Assembly: GCA_001282665.1 (NCBI GenBank)
Contig: LN874948.1
Location: 92,108 to 156,107, forward strand
DNA length: 64,000 nucleotides
Direction: 5' to 3'
Source of the DNA: Clostridiales bacterium mt11
Lineage (GTDB): Bacteria; Bacillota; Clostridia; Tissierellales; Tepidimicrobiaceae
Shown: piece by piece, positions 15,909 through 25,649 of the stretch
Layout: the number at the start of each line of letters is the position of its first letter
Numbering within the stretch: the first letter of the stretch is position 1
The notes under the pieces: generated by a model
The model's database searches: none
Seen by the model: the letters and a program-made list of their open reading frames with translations, nothing else
What the model was told of the DNA's origin: nothing
Translations under genes and position numbers: made by a program

Positions 15909-17093
15909 ATGTTGTATTTAGGAATTGATATTGCTAAAAATAATCACGTTGCTTCCCTAATCAATGAGAATGGAAAGACTTTTTTTAAAGCTTTTTCTTT
16001 CTCCAATACTTCTGATGGAGGAGAAGCTTTGCTTTCCAAATTAAACTCTTTTTCTCACAATGTCTCTGACTTTGTTATAGGCATGGAAGCAACTGGTCAC
16101 TACTGGTTAGCTTTATATTCTTTTCTTTATGATAATGGGTTCACTATTCATGTAATTAATCCTATTCAAACAGATGGTTGGCGTAAAGGAACCGAAATTC
16201 GCAAGAGAAAAACTGATAGTATTGATTCTTTATTAATTGCTGATCTCATTCGTTATGGCTCCTTCGTGGAAACATCTCTTTCCCATGAGGATATATTTTC
16301 ACTTAGAAATTTAACCCGTTTTCGTTCTTATCTCGTTCAATCTATTGCTGACTTGAAGAGAAAGGTAATCAGTGTTCTTGACCAAGTATTTCCTGAATAT
16401 CAATCTATTTTTTCTAATGTTTTTGGTAAAACCTCTAAAGAACTTTTACTACAATTCTCGTCTCCCATTGACTTTGAGGACATATCTACTGACTCTTTAG
16501 CTGAATTGATTAATAAATTAAGTCGTAAAAAATTGGGAGATATCAAAGCTGAGTTAATTAAATCTAAAGCTGAAAACTCTTTTGGAATTACCTTCAGTAA
16601 AGATAGCTTTACCTTTCAATTAAAGGCTCTTATTCAGCAAATGAACTTTATTGAATCTCAAGTTCAAGATACAGAAAATGAAATCAATAGGCTTATGTCC
16701 TTGATTGATTCTCCAGTTACTACTATTCCAGGTATTGGGAACATAATCGGAGCTACTATTCTTGGAGAAATTGGTGATATTGATAAATTTGACTCTCCAA
16801 GAAAACTTGTTGCTTATGCAGGTATAGATGCTGTCGTTAGTAGTTCTGGTGAATTCCAGGCTACTCATACCGTTATGAGTAAAAGAGGATCTCCTTATTT
16901 AAGGAAGGCACTATTTCAAGCTGCTTTAGTAGCTTCATTTAATGATCCTGTTTTAAATGCCTATTATCTTAAGAAACGGGGTGAAGGTAAGCATCATCTT
17001 ACCTGTGTTGGAGCTGTTTCAAGAAAACTATGCAATATTATTTATGCTGTTCTTAAAAATCAAAGTCCTTATGAAGTAAGATTAAATGAATGA
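15909..17093 (+). CDS. IS110-family transposase (copy A)
   Basis: 394 residues. N-terminal DEDD RuvC-like domain: GIDIAKNNH (Asp), IGMEATGHYW (Glu), KTDSIDSLLIADLI (Asp pair). C-terminal Tnp_20 domain with IPGIGNIIGATILGEIG, LVAYAGIDAVVSSSG and SKRGSPYLRKAL containing the expected catalytic serine. An in-frame start exists at 15801, but it would run into the leader RNA; the ATG at 15909 follows GAGGTGC and matches copy B's start. Appears intact. Confidence 0.93.
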   Translation: MLYLGIDIAKNNHVASLINENGKTFFKAFSFSNTSDGGEALLSKLNSFSHNVSDFVIGMEATGHYWLALYSFLYDNGFTIHVINPIQTDGWRKGTEIRKRKTDSIDSLLIADLIRYGSFVETSLSHEDIFSLRNLTRFRSYLVQSIADLKRKVISVLDQVFPEYQSIFSNVFGKTSKELLLQFSSPIDFEDISTDSLAELINKLSRKKLGDIKAELIKSKAENSFGITFSKDSFTFQLKALIQQMNFIESQVQDTENEINRLMSLIDSPVTTIPGIGNIIGATILGEIGDIDKFDSPRKLVAYAGIDAVVSSSGEFQATHTVMSKRGSPYLRKALFQAALVASFNDPVLNAYYLKKRGEGKHHLTCVGAVSRKLCNIIYAVLKNQSPYEVRLNE

Positions 17094-17238
17094 TACCTAA
17101 CTTTCCCTACCTTTAAATACTACCTTTTTAAAACTTGTTATTTACAAGTCTTATTTGTTGTGTTCATTTTAATATCAAAATTCTAAAATTTATTTTAATT
17201 TATTGATTGACTTTTTATAGTTGGTCTTTCTATACTTA

Positions 17239-18072
17239 TTAAATACTTTTTGTATTAAAAACATCATAATAATGATTCAACATTTTCATCATACCGTCAT
17301 TAGCGTTTTCTTTTAATGAAATATAGTCTTTAGGACAATTTTCTTTTATTTCGGTATATGCTGCAGTTAATAAATCAGTAAAAATATTTATTTTGCTGAT
17401 TCCATTTAAAGCACAGTAATTTAGGTTGTCATCTCCTGAGGATGAGCCACCATGTAATACTAATGGAATATTTGATATTGCTGCTATTTCCTTTAAACGC
17501 GTAAAATTAAGCTTAGGAGTACCTGCATAGGTTCCATGAGCAGTTCCTATTGAAATTGCCAATGAATCAACTTTAGTTTTTTCAACAAATTCAATTACAT
17601 CATCTACCTCTGTATATACAGAATCTGTCATATCATGGCTTTCATAGTTTTCTCCTGCCCCAACATGCCCTAACTCAGCTTCTACTGTAATATCTTTTGA
17701 ATGAGCATATTCTACTATTTCTTTAGAAATTTTAATATTATCTTCAAAGGTTTCACTAGAAGCATCAATCATTACTGATTTAAATCCTAAATCTATTGCT
17801 TTAAAAATAAATTCTTTGTCTTCTCCATGATCTAAATGTAATACTACAGGAACAGTTGATTTTTCTGCAAAATATTTTCCTATTAATGCAGCTTCTTCTA
17901 ATGAAATTAAATTTTTATGAGCTTGGGCAAAAGAGAGAATCAATGGTAAGCCCCTTTGTTCTGCAACCTTTGTATAAGCCCTTGCTGAATCTAGATCAAT
18001 AAAGTTTGTTGCAGGAATAGCAAATCCACCTTTTTTAGCCTCTAGTAATATTTTTTTTGAATTAACTAACAA
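17239..18072 (-). CDS. Class II fructose/tagatose-bisphosphate aldolase family protein
   Basis: About 277 residues of the zinc-dependent FbaA/GatY/KbaY family, which splits ketose-1,6-bisphosphates or related ketose phosphates. LHLDHGED, VEAELGHVGAGE, GTAHGTY and VLHGGSSSG carry the metal and phosphate ligands. Two start regions are possible: GTG codons at 18084/18081 or TTG at 18072; only the TTG lies at a proper distance (7 bases) from AAGGTGG. First gene of the operon that continued into the isomerase before the IS110 insertion. Divergent from the SorC regulator, whose operator-like palindromes lie between. Substrate unknown. Confidence 0.88.
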   Translation of the reverse strand: MLVNSKKILLEAKKGGFAIPATNFIDLDSARAYTKVAEQRGLPLILSFAQAHKNLISLEEAALIGKYFAEKSTVPVVLHLDHGEDKEFIFKAIDLGFKSVMIDASSETFEDNIKISKEIVEYAHSKDITVEAELGHVGAGENYESHDMTDSVYTEVDDVIEFVEKTKVDSLAISIGTAHGTYAGTPKLNFTRLKEIAAISNIPLVLHGGSSSGDDNLNYCALNGISKINIFTDLLTAAYTEIKENCPKDYISLKENANDGMMKMLNHYYDVFNTKSI

Positions 18073-18176
18073 CCTTTTCACCACCTTGCTTAATATTTTA
18101 TTTATATATTTGTGATTAATTTAATAATAAAGCACATATAGAATAAAGTCAATATTTTTTTTACTTTTGTTAAGCT

Positions 18177-18194
18177 TATTTACATTTGTAAATA
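18177..18194. promoter_or_regulatory. Operator-like palindrome 1 between aldolase and SorC genes
   Basis: TATTTACATTTGTAAATA, a perfect 8-2-8 inverted repeat in the divergent intergenic region. Likely binding site of the adjacent SorC-family regulator; inference from position. Confidence 0.7.
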
Positions 18195-18207
18195 AACTTA
18201 GAGGATT

Positions 18208-18227
18208 TATTTACATCCATGAACAAA
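18208..18227. promoter_or_regulatory. Operator-like half-palindrome 2
   Basis: TATTTACATCCATGAACAAA repeats the left half-site of palindrome 1 exactly (TATTTACA), with a degenerate right half. The two sites start 31 bases apart, about three helical turns, which fits cooperative binding by a SorC tetramer. Confidence 0.6.
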
Positions 18228-18276
18228 AAGGTTAAAATAAATAAGTATAGTATAATGATTGGGGAGGCTAATTTTA

Positions 18277-19212
18277 ATGGGTCAAAAGGAAAATATCCTA
18301 GTACAAATTTCTTTATTATTTTATGAAGAGGGTTTAACACAAACTGAAATTGCAAAAAAACTTAATATATCAAGACCTACTGTAGCTGCTAGGCTTCAAG
18401 AGGCAAAGGATAAAGGCATTGTAAAGATTTCTATTCAACATGAAAAAGCCGATATTATAAAACAGCAAAATAAAATTGCTGAGAAGTATAACTTGAAAAC
18501 GGTTTTAATTGCTTCGTCAGATAATCAATCTTCTGAAAAAACTAAAAGTCAAGTAGGCACTCTTTGTTCATGGTTTATGGAAGATCATATAATAAATATA
18601 AATAGTTTAGGTATTGGTTGGGGAACAACTATATATGAATTTGTTCAAGCTGTTAATTATCAAGACAAACCAGATTTATCCATAGTCCCATTAATAGGTG
18701 GAGTTGGAAATACTGATGTACAATATCACTCAAATCATTTAGCTTTTATCTTAGCACAGAAATATAATTGTAAAGTAAATTATTTTTATGCCCCTGCAAT
18801 TGCAGAAAATATTCAAATGAAAAATAGTTTTGAACAGTCTGAAATAGTTAAAGAGACAATAAATAAAGGTAAAAATGTAGATATGGCAATTTTAGGGGTC
18901 GGAAATCCTATTGAATCTTCCACATATAATCAATTAGGTTATATAAATAAAGATGAAATCCAAGAAATAGTGATAAGTAAAGTTGTTGGTGATATAGGAG
19001 CTGATTTTTTTGATGAAAATGGAAAGTCTGTAAATACATCAGTTTCAGAACGTATGATTGGTCTTTCTTTGGATGATATTTCAGAGATTAAAGAATTAGT
19101 TATTTTAGCATCTGGAAAAGAAAAAGTAAATAGTATAAAAGCTTTATTGAATAAAGATATTATTGATCATTTAATTATTGATTCAGATATAGCAAATGAA
19201 TTATATTTTTAA
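18277..19212 (+). CDS. SorC/DeoR-type sugar-binding transcriptional regulator
   Basis: 311 residues. N-terminal helix-turn-helix (YEEGLTQTEIAKKLNISRPT, residues about 16-35) and a C-terminal SorC sugar-phosphate-binding domain: IGWGTTIYEFV, IVPLIGGVG, DMAILGVGNP and a late LVILASGKEK. Start ATG at 18277 sits nine bases after GGGGAGG; an in-frame codon at 18259 has no such site. A -10-like TATAAT is at 18251-18256. Probably senses a phosphorylated intermediate handled by the divergent aldolase/isomerase genes. Confidence 0.9.
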   Translation: MGQKENILVQISLLFYEEGLTQTEIAKKLNISRPTVAARLQEAKDKGIVKISIQHEKADIIKQQNKIAEKYNLKTVLIASSDNQSSEKTKSQVGTLCSWFMEDHIININSLGIGWGTTIYEFVQAVNYQDKPDLSIVPLIGGVGNTDVQYHSNHLAFILAQKYNCKVNYFYAPAIAENIQMKNSFEQSEIVKETINKGKNVDMAILGVGNPIESSTYNQLGYINKDEIQEIVISKVVGDIGADFFDENGKSVNTSVSERMIGLSLDDISEIKELVILASGKEKVNSIKALLNKDIIDHLIIDSDIANELYF

Positions 19213-19338
19213 ATTAATATACCATTAAATATTTTAATTTAAACTTTATTATCTCCATTTATCTATCTAATGATCTTTAAATATTATTGTGTTATATCTA
19301 AATTGAAGAATATTATACAAGACCATTTATACTACCGT

Positions 19339-19380
19339 AAAAAAGCCAAAAGCTTTAGGAAAAGTCCCTAAAGCTTTTTA
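19339..19380 (-). terminator. Terminator of ppsA
   Basis: AAAAGCTTTAGG / CCTAAAGCTTTT stem with T-rich sequence on the minus-strand 3' side. It lies just after the ppsA stop. Confidence 0.85.
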
Positions 19381-19401
19381 AAATCTACTAATATTCTTAA
19401 A

Positions 19402-21765
19402 CTATAGACTTCTTATCTTATTTAATATCATCCTCTGTTCTACTGTAGCAACTAATCTCCTAGTATAAGCTACTGTGTCTGGGTTGACACTCATGCTGTC
19501 TATTCCCTCTTGAACAAGGAATTCTGCAAATTCTGGATATTGGGATGGTCCTTGACCACATATGGATATAGTCTTTCCATATTTATGAGCTGCTTTTATA
19601 AGTATGGAAATTGCTCTTTTAACAGCTTCATTTCTTTCATCAAAATACCCCATATTGTTTAATATACCTGAGTCCCTATCTGCTCCCATTATGAGTTGAG
19701 TTAAATCATTACTTCCTATACTAAATCCATCTACCATTTGAGCAAATTCTTCTGCTTCAAATACTACTGATGGCACTTCTGCCATTATCCATATCTTAAA
19801 GCTATTATTTTGAACGAGCCCTTCTTCTGCCATTATCTGTTTTACCTTTTCTAATTCCCAAGTAGTTCTTACAAATGGAAGCATTGCCCATACATTGGTT
19901 AAACCGTATTCTTCTCTTACCTTCTTCATAGCTCTACATTCTAATCTAAATCCTTCTTCATATTCTGGAGAAATATATCTAGATACACCCCTCCAACCTA
20001 TCATTGGATTGTTTTCTATAGGCTCTACTTCATCTCCACCTTTTAAACCTCTAAACTCATTGGTTCTAAAATCGCTAAGTCTTACTACAATTGGCTTTGG
20101 ATATATTTCCTGTGCTACCATCATAATTCCTTCTGACATCTTATCAATGAGAAGGTCGCCTTGCCCAGTCTTTACTAAATACATAGGATGAGCACCAATC
20201 ATATTGGAGAAAATAAATTCCGTTCTCATAAGACCTATTCCATCAAAAGGTAAGTTCTTATATCTTCCAATTATAGATGGTTCTCCTAAGTTCATGTATA
20301 TCTTAGTTGCGGTTATTGGAGCAAGCTGATGGATTAAGTCTTCACCAATAGCATTTCCACTAGAGGATACCATTACATCTTTTTCTTCCTCCTTTTCCTC
20401 TTGAAGAACTTTCCCTTCATATACCACTCCCCTTGTGGCATCTACAGTTATTTCCATACCTTCAGTTAATACTTCACTAGCCGTCTTAGCTCCAACTATA
20501 CAAGGTATACCTAGTTCCCTAGAAACTATAGCAGCATGACAAGTTCTACCCCCTTCATCTGTTACAACTGCTTTTGCTCTCCTCATAGCTGGAACCATAT
20601 CTGGGTTGGTCATCACCGTAACTAGAATATCCCCTTCTTCTACTCTGGATATTTCAGATATATTCTTTACATTTTTAACATTACCTGAGCCTATGCCTGG
20701 TGAAGCTGGAAGTCCCCTAACCAACATTTTTAATTCTTTCTCTTCTCTTATCTTTTCCATTTTAGCTTCTCCTTTCAAAGTAGTTATAGGTCTTGATTGC
20801 AATATATACAGCTTTTTAGTATCCTTATCGAAACCCCATTCTATATCTTGAAAGCTTCCATACATCTCTTCAATCTTAATTCCATAATTAGCAAGTTCTA
20901 ATATTTCTTCATCGCTTAGACATTGTTTATTTATATTTTCATACCCTATATAATCCCCTACATTGATTTCAACAGTTCCCACTCCATTATCTTTTTTAAC
21001 TATCATAATGTTTTTTTCCGCAATATGCTTGTCAATTATCTCTTTGCTTTTTTTATCTACTATATACTCATCTGGAGTTACAGTTCCTGATACAACGGCC
21101 TCACCTAATCCCCAACTACCATTTATCATTATTTCATTAGTAATATTGTTTACTGGATTTGCTGTAAACATAACTCCTGATTTTTCACTGTTGACCATCT
21201 TTTGAACTACTACGGATAAGCTTACATCAAAATGATTAAATCCTTGGTTTTCTCTATAATATATAGCTCGTGCCGTCCAAAGTGAAGCCCAACATCTTCG
21301 TATATAGTTTAATAATTCTTTTTCTCCGCTAATATGGAGGTAGGTATCTTGTTGACCAGCAAAAGAAGCTTCTGGTAAATCCTCTGCTGTTGCAGAACTT
21401 CTTACAGCTACTTCTGAATTTTCTACTCCGATATCCTTGTTGAGCTCCTCATATGCCAACTTTATTTCCTTAATCAAATCCTCTGGAATTTGGGAGGAAT
21501 TAATTAATCCTTGTACTTCTGAACTAACCTTTTGTAATTCAATGGAATCTTCTACGTTTAATTTCGATACCTTCTCCTCTATTTTTTCATTTAATTTAGC
21601 CTTATCAATGAAATAAGTATAAGCTCCTGCTGTTACACAAAATCCTGGGGGAACGTCTAATCCCTTTTGAGTAAGTTCTCCTAAATTAGCACCTTTTCCA
21701 CCGACTATAGGTATATCATTTTTATCAATTTGATTAAACCATTTGATATATTTGAATTCTTTCAT
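19402..21765 (-). CDS. ppsA: Phosphoenolpyruvate synthase
   Basis: Converts pyruvate, ATP and water to phosphoenolpyruvate, AMP and phosphate; links pyruvate to gluconeogenesis. 787 residues, close to E. coli PpsA (792). Nucleotide-binding domain with GGKGANLGELT at residues 22-32 and VAVRSSATAEDLPEASFAGQ; phosphohistidine in GGRTCHAAIVSRELGIPC near residue 410; C-terminal PEP-utilising TIM barrel with GSNDLTQL and CGQGPSQYP. The ATG at 21765 follows AGGAGG by eight bases. Own terminator; no operon partner. Confidence 0.95.
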   Translation of the reverse strand: MKEFKYIKWFNQIDKNDIPIVGGKGANLGELTQKGLDVPPGFCVTAGAYTYFIDKAKLNEKIEEKVSKLNVEDSIELQKVSSEVQGLINSSQIPEDLIKEIKLAYEELNKDIGVENSEVAVRSSATAEDLPEASFAGQQDTYLHISGEKELLNYIRRCWASLWTARAIYYRENQGFNHFDVSLSVVVQKMVNSEKSGVMFTANPVNNITNEIMINGSWGLGEAVVSGTVTPDEYIVDKKSKEIIDKHIAEKNIMIVKKDNGVGTVEINVGDYIGYENINKQCLSDEEILELANYGIKIEEMYGSFQDIEWGFDKDTKKLYILQSRPITTLKGEAKMEKIREEKELKMLVRGLPASPGIGSGNVKNVKNISEISRVEEGDILVTVMTNPDMVPAMRRAKAVVTDEGGRTCHAAIVSRELGIPCIVGAKTASEVLTEGMEITVDATRGVVYEGKVLQEEKEEEKDVMVSSSGNAIGEDLIHQLAPITATKIYMNLGEPSIIGRYKNLPFDGIGLMRTEFIFSNMIGAHPMYLVKTGQGDLLIDKMSEGIMMVAQEIYPKPIVVRLSDFRTNEFRGLKGGDEVEPIENNPMIGWRGVSRYISPEYEEGFRLECRAMKKVREEYGLTNVWAMLPFVRTTWELEKVKQIMAEEGLVQNNSFKIWIMAEVPSVVFEAEEFAQMVDGFSIGSNDLTQLIMGADRDSGILNNMGYFDERNEAVKRAISILIKAAHKYGKTISICGQGPSQYPEFAEFLVQEGIDSMSVNPDTVAYTRRLVATVEQRMILNKIRSL

Positions 21766-21931
21766 CAATTATACCTCCTATTATCTTCTTTATATGTATA
21801 TATTATAGCATATATATTTAATTGTGCTATACTTTTTAAAAAATTTTTAATTAATTTTTTAATTAATATATCATCAGATAAACCTTGTCCACTTTTTACT
21901 TAAAATAAATTCCCCCTTTATAAATTACATT

Positions 21932-23284
21932 CTACTTAAATACTATTACTGCTGAATCATTTACATCTAGCCATTCATATAAAAACTTCGCGTGACTAGT
22001 ATAATTCCGAACACATTTATGAGATCTAGGAAAAGTACCAAGAGTAAATAGAAACTCTTTCATACCAGGATCGATATTCTTCCCATTTTCTTTTTTATAT
22101 TCTACAGGTACACCGTGAATATAGGCTCCCTGTGCAAACCTTATACCATAAGGAGCATATCCGGATATCTCATTGCTATTAGGATTTGTATAATAAAATT
22201 TATCCTTTTTTTCTAATACTTTAAATTTACCTACTGGTGTTACATAGCTAGCTTCTCCTTCTATACCTGTAGTAGCTAATCCATATGAAACCAAGGTCCA
22301 CTTATTTCCCCTTTTTTCAAATACTCCTTGATTTTGATTTGGAATATCTACAACTACAACCTTAGATAGAGTATCTAAATTGTTATCAAGAGATACATAC
22401 TTTTTAGGTATCCAATATTCGCCTTCATAATCCATTATTTTTACCTTATAATATCCATTAGTTTCCCCCGTTATAAATACCATCATCCCATCTGGAATAT
22501 ATCTAAATTCTTTTTTGTTATTTAAGTCCCTATATAATGGAGCCGATTGATAAGCCTGTATACCGTATTTGTCTATTCCCCTATTATTTATTAAAGGCGG
22601 GGAACCATTAACATCTTTATAATTTGAAACGTATCCATATTTGTTATTATTTAATTTCTTTTCAAAACCTGTAATCAAATCTACCATTTTATTAAATCTA
22701 AAATTCCTCAACTCTCCTGAATTCGATGGAATAAATCCATAAAAAGATTTTCCTTCTTTATCAATCCATGCAACAGAATACCATTTGTCCGAATTTCCAT
22801 CTTTAACTTGCTCTCCTATTACTTCATTAATCACCTTTAGTTTTTCATAAATATGAGCCTCTCCCATAATATTTGAATTTAGGGAAGGTTTGTTGTATAT
22901 ATTAACTTTATCTTTAGTTATAATGATATAATTCTTTGGCATACTATATTTCTTATACATTAAATCTACATCATAGTTCTTACTGTCTTCTAAATTGAAG
23001 GTTCTATTTACAACAAGATTAGCCAAATTCATATTTATATTTGGATTGCTAGATTTATTTTTCGTGGAAATGATATAATCAAAATGAGCAGCATCTAATG
23101 CTTTTTTAGTAAGTTCATCATCTTCTGCTATACTAACATTGTTGATTTCTGCTTCCACATTATCTTTTAAACCTGTAATCTTATGACTAATATTTTCATC
23201 ATTTGGCTTTTTTAGAGCCTTCGGTCTACAAGAAGTAATTAGCATAGCTATAATTATAAATAAGGTAATTTTAAATTTTTTCAA
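21932..23284 (-). CDS. L,D-transpeptidase lipoprotein (YkuD domain with SH3-like region)
   Basis: 450 residues. Lipoprotein signal peptide with lipobox LITSC ending at Cys19. The middle part (about 130-300) has two SH3-like stretches, one around KDKVNIYNKPSLNSNIMGEA. The C-terminal YkuD domain carries the catalytic motif as FPRSHKCVRN near residue 425, with the earlier GAYIHGVP. It would cross-link or anchor peptidoglycan outside the membrane. The usual SHGCIRM core is SHKCVRN here. Start is TTG after AAAGGAGG. The two tiny proteins upstream may be sporulation related. Confidence 0.87.
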   Translation of the reverse strand: MKKFKITLFIIIAMLITSCRPKALKKPNDENISHKITGLKDNVEAEINNVSIAEDDELTKKALDAAHFDYIISTKNKSSNPNINMNLANLVVNRTFNLEDSKNYDVDLMYKKYSMPKNYIIITKDKVNIYNKPSLNSNIMGEAHIYEKLKVINEVIGEQVKDGNSDKWYSVAWIDKEGKSFYGFIPSNSGELRNFRFNKMVDLITGFEKKLNNNKYGYVSNYKDVNGSPPLINNRGIDKYGIQAYQSAPLYRDLNNKKEFRYIPDGMMVFITGETNGYYKVKIMDYEGEYWIPKKYVSLDNNLDTLSKVVVVDIPNQNQGVFEKRGNKWTLVSYGLATTGIEGEASYVTPVGKFKVLEKKDKFYYTNPNSNEISGYAPYGIRFAQGAYIHGVPVEYKKENGKNIDPGMKEFLFTLGTFPRSHKCVRNYTSHAKFLYEWLDVNDSAVIVFK

Positions 23285-23339
23285 TAGTTTTTCCTCCTTT
23301 TCTAAAGTCTTATATTTTTATTATTCCAATAAAAATATA

Positions 23340-23366
23340 AAAAATCCCGTAATCTATACGGGATTA
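23340..23366 (-). terminator. Terminator of the 67-residue gene
   Basis: AATCCCGT / ACGGGATT stem, T-rich on the minus-strand 3' side. It touches the stop codon of the gene at 23364-23567. Confidence 0.8.
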
Positions 23367-23567
23367 GAAAAGACCACAATTGCAAAATATTATCACTAGT
23401 AATAAGAAGAAAAATAGTAACGAGTCATCACATCTATCGAACCAGCAATCATTATTAAATAATACTACCAATAGCAAGAAAAAGAATAATAATTCGTCGT
23501 TCATCTCCCCAAGGATGCCACCATTACCACAATTTTCTTTGCCTGCAATATTAATTTCCTCTGCCAT
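23364..23567 (-). CDS. Small hydrophobic protein with internal repeat
   Basis: 67 residues. Two near-identical hydrophobic blocks, LLFFFLLLVVLF and LLFFFLLLVIIF, separated by an acidic, Cys/Trp-containing linker (NNDCWFDRCDDS). The C-terminus ends FCNCGLF. Good ribosome-binding site (AAGGAGG). Proteins of this style are common and unnamed in spore-forming clostridia. The function is unknown; two membrane hairpins or a coat/cortex protein are possible. Confidence 0.7.
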   Translation of the reverse strand: MAEEINIAGKENCGNGGILGEMNDELLFFFLLLVVLFNNDCWFDRCDDSLLFFFLLLVIIFCNCGLF

Positions 23568-23671
23568 TTAATTTACCTCCTTAATTTAATTCTCATTTTA
23601 TATTATGTAACAGGACTCCTTAAGGTTACTTTATTCGGGTGTTAATTTTACTTTTAATATAAAAAGTTTAA

Positions 23672-23703
23672 AAAAACACAGTAGATTATCTACTGTGTTT
23701 AAA
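23672..23703 (-). terminator. Terminator overlapping the 58-residue gene's stop
   Basis: Perfect 13-bp stem AAACACAGTAGAT with its complement and a one-base loop, followed by a T-run on the minus strand. Confidence 0.85.
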
Positions 23704-23875
23704 AGATGCCGCCTATTAAAAATATTATTAAGAATATAAATAATATGTTATCGTCAAATCCCCCACCGCAAAAACAATCTCCAAGGTCTCCTCCAAATAA
23801 TAAAAGCAGCACTAATATTAAAAGTATAGTTCCATTACCGCCCTTAGTAAAGCCTTGCAACAAATCATTTAACAT
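23699..23875 (-). CDS. Tiny hydrophobic Gly/Cys protein
   Basis: 58 residues. Start ATG behind GGGGAGG. Two hydrophobic segments (TILLILVLLLLF and ILFIFLIIFLIGGIF) flank a GGDLGDCFCGGGFDD turn. Same two-segment plan as the 67-residue protein just downstream, which suggests distant paralogues. Each has its own terminator. Function unknown. Confidence 0.7.
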   Translation of the reverse strand: MLNDLLQGFTKGGNGTILLILVLLLLFGGDLGDCFCGGGFDDNILFIFLIIFLIGGIF

Positions 23876-23944
23876 TTAAAAACCTCCCCAAAAACTTACT
23901 TTATTATATAGTATTCAATCCGTAAGTTTTGGTTACAGTTAGTG

Positions 23945-24481
23945 CTATAATTCTTCTTTAAGTTCTACTATAGATTTAGTGGATATATTCTTTTTATCAA
24001 TTTTTAATAGCTCTATAGCTCTTTCTAAATCTTCTTTTTTTTCCACTTCTATTTCCATATAGGGATAAGGATAAGTATCTTTATCCCATCTATCCAAATC
24101 AAACCTAATGTTTTCATAGATATAAGAAGTTCTATCCTTATATCCTTCCTGTAAAACATCATATCTCAATTCCTTTAAAATATATATCATGGATTCTTTG
24201 TCATCTATCTGAGTAGTTATTTCAATGTTTTCTCTAGTGCCATCTTGGCTTATATTTTTCTTTAAAGTTAGATTAATATCAGTTTCATTAGTGAGTAGAT
24301 TCTTCTTCTCTCTTATTCTCAAATAACTATTTAATTTATCTTCTATATAATTATCCTTTGAATCGAAGATAGTATTGATTTGATATTCTTTAGACAATAG
24401 TTCGGCACCAATTTCTATTAATCTACTTTCCATTTCATCTAGGTCAACATTTAAAACCTTTACTTCTATCTCTTTATCCAT
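23945..24481 (-). CDS. CYTH-domain phosphatase/cyclase-like protein
   Basis: 178 residues. N-terminal EIEVKV is the ExExK signature of CYTH enzymes, and further acidic and basic pairs of the triphosphate tunnel follow (SYLRIREKK, NLTLKKN, RTSYIYENIRFDLDRW, YMEIEVEKKEDL). Members hydrolyse triphosphates or, rarely, make cAMP. Its start overlaps the 3' end of nagA by 16 bases, so it is translated with the nag genes. Substrate unknown. Confidence 0.88.
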   Translation of the reverse strand: MDKEIEVKVLNVDLDEMESRLIEIGAELLSKEYQINTIFDSKDNYIEDKLNSYLRIREKKNLLTNETDINLTLKKNISQDGTRENIEITTQIDDKESMIYILKELRYDVLQEGYKDRTSYIYENIRFDLDRWDKDTYPYPYMEIEVEKKEDLERAIELLKIDKKNISTKSIVELKEEL

Positions 24482-25626
24482 ATTAAATTGCCTCCTACTA
24501 TAGAAGCAGCTATATTTATACCTTCATCTAATAATAGTAAATCGGCATCTTTTCCAATTTCTATACTTCCTTTATATTTATCCACTCCTATAGCTTCCGC
24601 AGGGGATAAACTAGCTATTCTTATAGCATCTTGGATAGGGATGTGCAATTTATGAACCATATTGTATACTGCATCCCTTAAGTTTAATGTAGAGCCAGCT
24701 AAAGATCCATTAACCAGCCTTGCAGCTCCATCTTTAACTATAACTTTTTGTCCGCCTAATTCATAATCTCCATCTTCTAGCCCAGCTGCTCTCATGGCAT
24801 CGGATACCAATATGATTTTTTCTATACCTTTCATCTTAATAGCCATTTTTACCGCTGCATCGTGTAAATGGATTCTATCGTATATTAATTCACAATACAC
24901 CCTGTCATCTGTTAAGGAAGCTCCTATAATTCCTGGCTCTCTATGGGAAAAGTTTCTCATACCATTGTAAAGATGAGTAGCTACGGTTACTCCATAGTCG
25001 ATACCAGCTTTTGCTTCTTCAAAGGTTCCGTTACTATGAGCCATAGCAACGGTAATACCTTCTGATACTAGATATGATATAACTTCAAGAGCTCCTGAAG
25101 TTTCTGGTGCTAAGGACACCATCTTTAACTTTCCTTGGGACGATTCAACCATTTTTCTCATATCATCCATATCAGGAGTCCTAATATATTCGGCAGGTTG
25201 AGCACCCTTTTTATCTAATGAAAAAAAGGGACCTTCTAAATGAATCCCTAACAATTGGGATTTATCTTCTTTATTGTTATACCTTACAATGTTTTCGGAA
25301 GCTTTTATCATATTTTTATAAGATGAGGTGATTACAGTTCCTAAAAATGAAGTAACCCCATTTTTTAGATGGAATTCTGCCATACTATCTAAAGCTTCTT
25401 CTGTACTATCCATAATATCATAGCCTGAGTTCCCATGATTATGGATATCTATAAATCCAGGGGTTAGGTATTTCCCTTCCCCATCGATAATATTAGCTAC
25501 ACTTTCTTTATCTATTTTTTCTTCTTTATCTAATCTTACAATTTTTCCATTATCTATAACGACTCCATACCCATAAAGAATATCATAAGGCGTTATAATA
25601 CTTACATTTTTTATTAAGGTTTTCAT
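24466..25626 (-). CDS. nagA: N-acetylglucosamine-6-phosphate deacetylase
   Basis: Removes acetate from GlcNAc-6-P to give GlcN-6-P. 386 residues. Metal and substrate motifs: IDIHNHGNSGYD near residue 58, HLEGPFFS, AHSNGTFEEA, ATHLYNGM and the catalytic LVSDAM. Sits 23 bases after nagB. Receives GlcNAc-6-P from the chitobiose and MurNAc systems encoded at 31-43 kb. Confidence 0.95.
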   Translation of the reverse strand: MKTLIKNVSIITPYDILYGYGVVIDNGKIVRLDKEEKIDKESVANIIDGEGKYLTPGFIDIHNHGNSGYDIMDSTEEALDSMAEFHLKNGVTSFLGTVITSSYKNMIKASENIVRYNNKEDKSQLLGIHLEGPFFSLDKKGAQPAEYIRTPDMDDMRKMVESSQGKLKMVSLAPETSGALEVISYLVSEGITVAMAHSNGTFEEAKAGIDYGVTVATHLYNGMRNFSHREPGIIGASLTDDRVYCELIYDRIHLHDAAVKMAIKMKGIEKIILVSDAMRAAGLEDGDYELGGQKVIVKDGAARLVNGSLAGSTLNLRDAVYNMVHKLHIPIQDAIRIASLSPAEAIGVDKYKGSIEIGKDADLLLLDEGINIAASIVGGNLIWIKR

Positions 25627-25649
25627 AATATCCCCTTCTTTAATAATTT

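Larger units (their letters stand above)
15624..17227 (+). mobile_element. IS110-family insertion element (copy A)
   Basis: About 1.6 kb, no terminal inverted repeats, one DEDD transposase and a 280-base non-coding leader. Ends were set by comparison with copy B (57079-58728): both begin CT-[TC]GTATAATA and end near GACTTTTWATAGYTGGTCT. Removing it rejoins the aldolase stop and the isomerase ribosome-binding site in a tight operon, which supports the ends. End positions are good to a few bases. Confidence 0.8.
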
